Shown here piece after piece: positions 59,122 through 64,000 of a stretch of DNA of 64,000 nt; the first letter of the stretch is position 1, and every line of letters begins with the position of its first letter. This DNA is from Trichomonas vaginalis G3 (taxonomy: Eukaryota; Parabasalia; Trichomonadida; Trichomonadidae). Under the pieces are notes generated by a model that had not been told where the DNA came from, ran no database searches, and saw nothing but the letters and a program-made list of their open reading frames with translations. The stretch is from the NCBI RefSeq assembly GCF_026262505.1, contig NC_067203.1:16380392-16444391 (forward strand), in the 5' to 3' direction. The position numbers and the translations under genes are program-made.

Positions 59122-59662
59122 ATATTTTTTTGAAAACAAAATTTATAATTCAACTTTTCTCAATCCTAAAAATATAGCTTATAAATAAACTTTCTTTCAC
59201 CTTTTTAAATTTATATTATGATTTTTTTTAACAAAATTCAATTCATTCTAATTTTTGGGCAGAAACACTCAGAAATATAATTATAGTTTTTTCCAAACAT
59301 TTGTGTCTCAAGCCAAACAAAGATTCATTTGGTATATATACATAATGAGGAATTTACTGAATTTAGTGCACGGTTTATCCAACAACTTTGGGTGGTATAG
59401 TCACCCCTGAAAACCTTGATACATTGCTATTCATATTTTCATATGTTAAAGAATTATCAGAAATATATTTTGCACCGGGACATGAGTAATCGAATGTATA
59501 TGCCTCTATGGACTTATTTTCAATAAGATCTCTCTCTTATTTTCTCCCGAAATATAAACGATATCGGTCTGGATAATGAATCATTTTGATCGAAAATTAC
59601 ACTATTTGAACTAGATTACACCTTTTCAAATCCGATTCAATTTTGTCAAATTGCCAAATTTT
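59122..59662. other. Intergenic spacer
   Basis: AT-rich; no gene recognised. Confidence 0.5.
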
Positions 59663-59672
59663 TCATTTTTAT
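59663..59672 (+). promoter_or_regulatory. Initiator TCATTTTTAT of the SAC gene
   Basis: Matches TCAYTW and lies about 7-16 bases before the ATG at 59679. It excludes the upstream non-ATG start. Confidence 0.6.
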
Positions 59673-59678
59673 TTTAAT

Positions 59679-61208
59679 ATGAAACTCATACTAGACAACA
59701 ATTACGTATCAATAGATGATGAAAACCAAACAATAATAATCGATAGGAAAACCCTACAGTTACAAAATAATACAAAACTGAATGACCAAAATGAAAAATA
59801 TGATTTTTTATTCCCATTAGGTATATACAAACTGAATGATGAATTATACATTGTAATAGTAACAGAGGACTCAAAAATTTCGAATTTCAGGAACATCCAA
59901 AAAATCGAATCTTATAAAATCATTCAAATTACAACAGGAATCACGGATAACAACATTTACAATCTTCTGAAGCGTGGGCTTGATTTATGTTCAATGTATT
60001 ACTCAAAAAATCAAAATGAAAATTTGGCCATTAACTACCAAGACTTTCTACAAGGCAGAAAATCGCGTGGAGAGTTCACATGGAACAAAGTACCAATGAA
60101 GAGATTTCAAGATATCTTCAAAACAGAAAAATTTACAATTCCTGTTGTGGCAGGCTATGTTTCATACAATGATCCCTTCATGATCATTGCTAGGAGATCT
60201 AGAAATTTCGCCGGCGCGCACTATTGGAATCGTGGTGCTGACGAAAACGGACATCCAGCAAATTTCATCGAATCTGAAGAACTTTATTTCAAAAATGACA
60301 AAATTTATTCATATATACAACTCAGAGGATCAATTCCAGCACTTTGGTCGCAGACTCCTCCAGAAGATCCGTTTCTTCCACCAGCATTAGGCCCATTGTC
60401 GGAATCAAAGCGTAGATTCGATCTTCATTTCAAGAAATTCTTGAAGAACTACAAAAACGTTAAGGTTATATCCTTAACATCCGATAAAAACCGTGAAAAA
60501 AGTCTAACTTTGTTATATCACAATCTTCTCGACGAAAACAACATTCATTACAAGCACATGAATGTCAATGAGCTGCAGAGAGTTGATGGCGGCATCTACA
60601 AAGCTGTTGACGAAGAATTAAAAGATTCAGATTTATTGGTTTGCGAAAAAGGAATTGTAAAGAAATGTCAGACTTGCTACACCAGAACAAACTGTTTGTC
60701 ATGCCTGGACAGAGCCAATGTCGTCCAGTCAAACGCCGGAGAAATAATTTTATCTTATTTCGAAAAGTTGACTGAAGAAGAAATTCTGAAGCTTAAACAG
60801 TTATGGGTTGACCATGGAAACGCAATTTCCTATCAATATTCTTTGACAGGAGCTCAGAGAACTCAAATGACATTGTCTACAAAAGCAGTTTTTGCTGCAG
60901 ACATGAAAGACAACTACATGAGAGTTAAAAGGCTGTTAAACGAGGTTTCCATTGAAGGAAAGGCAACAGATGCTTATTGCGTTGTCACTCAGGATACAGA
61001 TATTGTGTCTTTCAAAAGAATCGGATGGTTTAAGTGGCTTTTCTTGCTGATCTTCTCATTTTTCATTTCGATTTTTGTTTTGATTGTTTACAGAGATCGC
61101 AGGAAAGCATTTCATACTTTTAAGAAGTACGGTGGCGAAGTTGTTGACCATCCTCATTACAGAACAACATTGGAAGCTGATGAGCAGTATCCACCTGATA
61201 ATAAATAA
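59679..61208 (+). CDS. SAC-domain phosphoinositide phosphatase (Sac1-like)
   Basis: 509 aa. The SAC domain spans about 60-420, with FTWNKVPMKRF, PVVAGYV, SRNFAGAHYWNRGADENGHPANFIESEE and SYIQLRGSIPALWSQ. The catalytic CX5R is in RTNCLSCLDRANV (Cys339, Arg345). The common form is CxDCLDRTN, so Asp is replaced by Ser two residues after the catalytic Cys and Thr by Ala after the Arg. A C-terminal hydrophobic segment (about 450-472, WLFLLIFSFFISIFVLIVY) anchors it in a membrane, as in ER/Golgi Sac1, followed by a cytosolic tail. It likely dephosphorylates PI4P or related lipids. Stop context TAAA. Confidence 0.92.
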   Translation: MKLILDNNYVSIDDENQTIIIDRKTLQLQNNTKLNDQNEKYDFLFPLGIYKLNDELYIVIVTEDSKISNFRNIQKIESYKIIQITTGITDNNIYNLLKRGLDLCSMYYSKNQNENLAINYQDFLQGRKSRGEFTWNKVPMKRFQDIFKTEKFTIPVVAGYVSYNDPFMIIARRSRNFAGAHYWNRGADENGHPANFIESEELYFKNDKIYSYIQLRGSIPALWSQTPPEDPFLPPALGPLSESKRRFDLHFKKFLKNYKNVKVISLTSDKNREKSLTLLYHNLLDENNIHYKHMNVNELQRVDGGIYKAVDEELKDSDLLVCEKGIVKKCQTCYTRTNCLSCLDRANVVQSNAGEIILSYFEKLTEEEILKLKQLWVDHGNAISYQYSLTGAQRTQMTLSTKAVFAADMKDNYMRVKRLLNEVSIEGKATDAYCVVTQDTDIVSFKRIGWFKWLFLLIFSFFISIFVLIVYRDRRKAFHTFKKYGGEVVDHPHYRTTLEADEQYPPDNK

Positions 61209-61664
61209 ATTTTTGTAAGTTTTTTATAAAATCGACTTTTTTTTATTCTCTGTATAAACATGGTTGAAGTCCATTTGCTGGACATTACTTTGTTAAGATG
61301 GTATCTTCAATATGTTGAATTTTTTATGATCTGAAAAAATGTGTATAATTCAAATAAAAGAAGATTACAAGTTGTCACATGTTCATGATAATTATAGGGG
61401 AATGTAAGATATAATCAAAATGGGATTCTCTTCCGATATCTTCGCTTGTTTGCAGAAGTTTGAGCGACAGGAGTGTATTAAACCCCTATGATTTTCATCT
61501 TTTTTCTAATACCATCATATAAGTTCATGAAAAATGACATCTGCCTAAATAGCATTAAATATTACCTATTTATAAAGAGGGGAGAATCGTATCATGAAAA
61601 GATCTTAATATTTATTAAGCATATTATTGTTGAAACCAGGAATGTTCAGTTATTTTATTGAAGT
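61209..61664. other. Intergenic spacer
   Basis: AT-rich; no gene recognised. Confidence 0.5.
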
Positions 61665-62312
61665 ATGGATCCATATCTGAACAGTCAATGTTTAAAATTA
61701 CTCGAGAAAATTGAGAAAAAGCCGATTGCTCGAATGCTTCTCGATGACTGGACAGATTATTCAGGAAAACTAAGTTTAGAAGTCATCAAAAAGAAATTAA
61801 ATGATAACGTCTATCTTACACCGTTCGATTTTTCCTTAGATTTACGTTTAATTCTTGAACCTAAAAACGAAAATGACAAAGCAAATCCAGTTCAAGCTGC
61901 AATTTTAGATGATCTAACGAATTGGGTTAATTATAAACTTTTAAACATGCCACGTTCTAAAGAAGAAGAGGATTACATGCATATTCAGAAATGTATTGCC
62001 AAATTACAGAAAATAATTAAAGCAATGATGTATAATCCTCCGAAATCGGCACATCAAATCATAGATACCGCTCAACACAAACAAATACCACCTAACAGAG
62101 AAGGATTGCATTCTTCCCAGAAAAGAATTGACGCAATTCAACAAAGAATAGAAAAAATCAAGAAACCAGAAGACTTACAAGGTGTCCTTAGAATCCTTCA
62201 GAAATACGTTCCTCAGCTTACACTTTCAAACGAAGTTGTAATTGAAGGAAGATTAATAACGAAACAATGTGTTGCAGAGCTTAGAAGCTATTTGAATTCT
62301 ATTTCCTTATAA
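61665..62312 (+). CDS. Small bromodomain-like plus NET-like (BET-type) protein
   Basis: 215 aa. Residues about 8-95 resemble a bromodomain: CLKLLEKIEKKPIARMLLDDW, then LSLEVIKKKLNDNVYLTPFDFSLDLRLIL, which is the ZA loop to helix B pattern (normally MDLxTIxxKLxxxxYxxxxxFxxDVRLxF). The usual YN before helix C is not evident (EPKNENDKANP), so acetyl-lysine binding is uncertain. Residues about 168-213 (EDLQGVLRILQKYVPQL...EVVIEGRLITKQCVAELRSYL) resemble the extraterminal NET domain. Together this is a single-bromodomain BET-like chromatin protein, much shorter than animal BETs. Confidence in the domain call is moderate. Confidence 0.6.
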   Translation: MDPYLNSQCLKLLEKIEKKPIARMLLDDWTDYSGKLSLEVIKKKLNDNVYLTPFDFSLDLRLILEPKNENDKANPVQAAILDDLTNWVNYKLLNMPRSKEEEDYMHIQKCIAKLQKIIKAMMYNPPKSAHQIIDTAQHKQIPPNREGLHSSQKRIDAIQQRIEKIKKPEDLQGVLRILQKYVPQLTLSNEVVIEGRLITKQCVAELRSYLNSISL

Positions 62313-62675
62313 AGAATAAATTTTTGTTGTTAACAGTAATTTGCTTTTTACAAAATTGATAAAATAAATATTACCTAAAATGAGACAATTTTAGTAGTTC
62401 AAAATGAACACATTGAATGCTTTGCTTGTTAAAAGTAATATATGTACTCAATTATTAAGAACAATTTCAAAATTATTCAAAATCTATACTTTACCTGCTC
62501 TAATTTCGTAATGCACGGTAATAGAACTTTTAATTTCCTTATGATTGAAGTTTTCATATTGATATTCTTTGCAATTGATTCAATTTTTTAGAGTCTAGAC
62601 AAATAATCAGTATAATTTTGAAAAATTGCATAGTACAAATGATTATTAACAAGAATTCAAACAATATTTTTATTA
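62313..62675. other. Convergent intergenic spacer
   Basis: AT-rich; nothing recognised. Confidence 0.5.
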
Positions 62676-64000
62676 TTATATGAATGCTCCTGTAATCTTT
62701 CGAGCATTTGTCACCATCGGCATTCTAATTGTATCTGTCTTGAATGTTGGTGTTGTCAACTCGAAAATCACAGGGAGAATCATTCCGCGCATTTCTGCCT
62801 CTAAAATATATTTCATCAAAACTTGGTCAGAAAATCTTTCTTTGACATATCTCTCAGCGACTTCAAATTTCCTTGCAAGGCAAGATCTCTTTGATAAGAT
62901 TGCCAACAAGCAATATGTATCAGAGTTCTCTCCAAGAGAATCAAAAGATTCACAGGAAGACAAAAACGAAACTTTTTCCAAAATTTCAAACCATTCTTTT
63001 TTCTCCAAAAATGGAGCATTGCTTGCTGCAGCTGCATAAAGAAGAATTGAGGAAGGAGAAGGAGCTGTTCCTGTTTCAATTGCTTGTACAACAGCTCCTG
63101 TTGTTTCTATTTTATTTGCTGAATAACAAAGCAAATAAAACATCAAACTTAACGCTTCAATTTTGTTTTCAACTTTCATTTGTTTCAACTGGAGATAAGC
63201 AAAATGAACATTGTCAACAGCAACTTCCCAGTGTGCTGAATGCAGACCTCTCAGCTCTTTAAGAAGGAACAAAATATTTGAGTCTTCTGCATCTAAAACT
63301 TCTTCAATTCCGAATTCAAACAACATATAAGTTGTCATTGAAAGTAAACTTTTCGCATCTTCATTGTAAATGTCCAGTGACAAATCTTCAGGAACTTTCG
63401 ATGGCATGGCTAATGTAACGGTTGGTACAGGGTCTGCTAAGTCAGGGAACCCGCAAATCTCTGTTAACTTCCGTAACATTGTTGCTGTCACTTTTTGGAA
63501 ATTTTCATTTTTAACTGGGATTTGAATGAAAGTTGTTGGTCCGTAGGCGGCTGTTCCTATTAGAGCGGAAAGGTCTTCGTGTGCACGCACGTACAAAGAG
63601 CTATTTTCTTCAGGAATCTTTTCAATGGCCATTGAGAATTTTACTGCTGAAATGTCATCCGAAAAATTTTTGTAAGCGTCGCATAATGAGCCAAAGAAGT
63701 CTCTGATCGGTTTTGCGCAATTTGTAATTCTTCTATCATCGATTTCTGTGAATTGAGCTTGTGAGGAGTTGTTCATCTTCTCAACTTTAAGCTGCAAACT
63801 TGATTTCGTGTTGAAAGAAGCTGATGATGAATCTAATTTTATCATGGAAACGCTGGAATAAACAGAAATGATGCGCTTTGCTTTTGCAGCAACTTTATCG
63901 ATATCAAGTTTAACAACAGCTGAGATTTGTCCGTTGTTTCCAGGTAATGGAATATAATATTTCGTTTGTGTGTCGCTTACGATCATCTGCATCATTTTTC
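62676..64000 (-). CDS. Unknown protein, probably partial (5' end outside window)
   Basis: At least 439 aa. The frame is still open at the right edge of the window. An ATG at 63995 exists, but nothing shows it is the true start. The sequence is a soluble, mixed alpha/beta N-terminal half (QTKYYIPLPGNNGQISAVVKLD, VTLAMPSKVPEDLSLDIYNED) followed by a helical half from about residue 200 (LLSMTTYMLFEFGIEEVLDAEDSNILFLLKELRGLHSAHW, LARKFEVAERYVKERF). No transmembrane helix. No family recognised. Confidence 0.6.
   Translation of the reverse strand, partial: KMMQMIVSDTQTKYYIPLPGNNGQISAVVKLDIDKVAAKAKRIISVYSSVSMIKLDSSSASFNTKSSLQLKVEKMNNSSQAQFTEIDDRRITNCAKPIRDFFGSLCDAYKNFSDDISAVKFSMAIEKIPEENSSLYVRAHEDLSALIGTAAYGPTTFIQIPVKNENFQKVTATMLRKLTEICGFPDLADPVPTVTLAMPSKVPEDLSLDIYNEDAKSLLSMTTYMLFEFGIEEVLDAEDSNILFLLKELRGLHSAHWEVAVDNVHFAYLQLKQMKVENKIEALSLMFYLLCYSANKIETTGAVVQAIETGTAPSPSSILLYAAAASNAPFLEKKEWFEILEKVSFLSSCESFDSLGENSDTYCLLAILSKRSCLARKFEVAERYVKERFSDQVLMKYILEAEMRGMILPVIFELTTPTFKTDTIRMPMVTNARKITGAFI

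Noticed and set aside
1-64000. CRISPR arrays, capsid- or envelope-bearing elements, LTRs
   Set aside because: The only regular tandem array (33.1-33.7 kb) is a satellite without spacers; no polymerase, integrase or capsid-type reading frame was seen.

Overview
The window comes from a parabasalid protist, most likely Trichomonas vaginalis or a close relative. Genes are single-exon, and intergenic DNA is very AT-rich. Several start codons lie just downstream of a Trichomonas-type initiator (TCAYTW). Several highly expressed-type genes end in TAAA. Typical Trichomonas families are present: BspA-like LRR surface proteins, a DUF3447-type ankyrin protein, R2R3 Myb, and a long-rod alpha-actinin. I saw no intron with the Trichomonas consensus. 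The assignment is from recognition only; no database was searched.

Layout. 0.9-8.5 kb: ribosomal proteins eL13 and eL24, a chromo-like protein, tRNA-Asp, two divergent ABCB half-transporters and RNA polymerase I/III subunit AC19. 9-16.3 kb: a coiled-coil protein, a membrane P-loop ATPase, a Myb factor and a ubiquitin-like protein. 17.9-25.4 kb: a decayed ankyrin gene and a tandem pair of surface proteins, each interrupted once. 26.2-28.9 kb: a large unknown protein. 29.7-34.1 kb: a gene-poor island of stem-loops, a 171-bp perfect-type inverted repeat and two satellites, holding one gene (free methionine sulfoxide reductase). 35.4-49.0 kb: alpha-actinin, a TA-flanked transposon-like element, two BspA genes and, between them, a copied alpha-actinin 3' end. 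49.6-64 kb: a beta-helix protein, TPR protein, Ras, a broken membrane-protein gene, prenyltransferase alpha, NOT2, tRNA-Lys, a SAC phosphatase, a small BET-like protein and an unknown partial gene.

Functional threads. Housekeeping gene expression is represented by eL13, eL24, AC19, NOT2, two tRNAs and the small chromatin readers. Ras, with a CAAX box, and the prenyltransferase alpha subunit that could lipidate such proteins lie within 2 kb. The surface repertoire (BspA, tandem type I proteins) shows duplication, decay and gene conversion.

The most unusual material is non-coding. There are two GC-richer hairpin clusters (29.8-30.2 and 33.0-34.1 kb) with stems of 18-21 bp. The 1,272-bp element beside alpha-actinin has an 'empty site' preserved in a duplicated gene tail 5 kb away. 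There are also candidate promoter motifs: a shared TCGACCTTTCGA-type box abutting both ribosomal start codons, and an AAAAGTGACA box that can sit between divergent genes.
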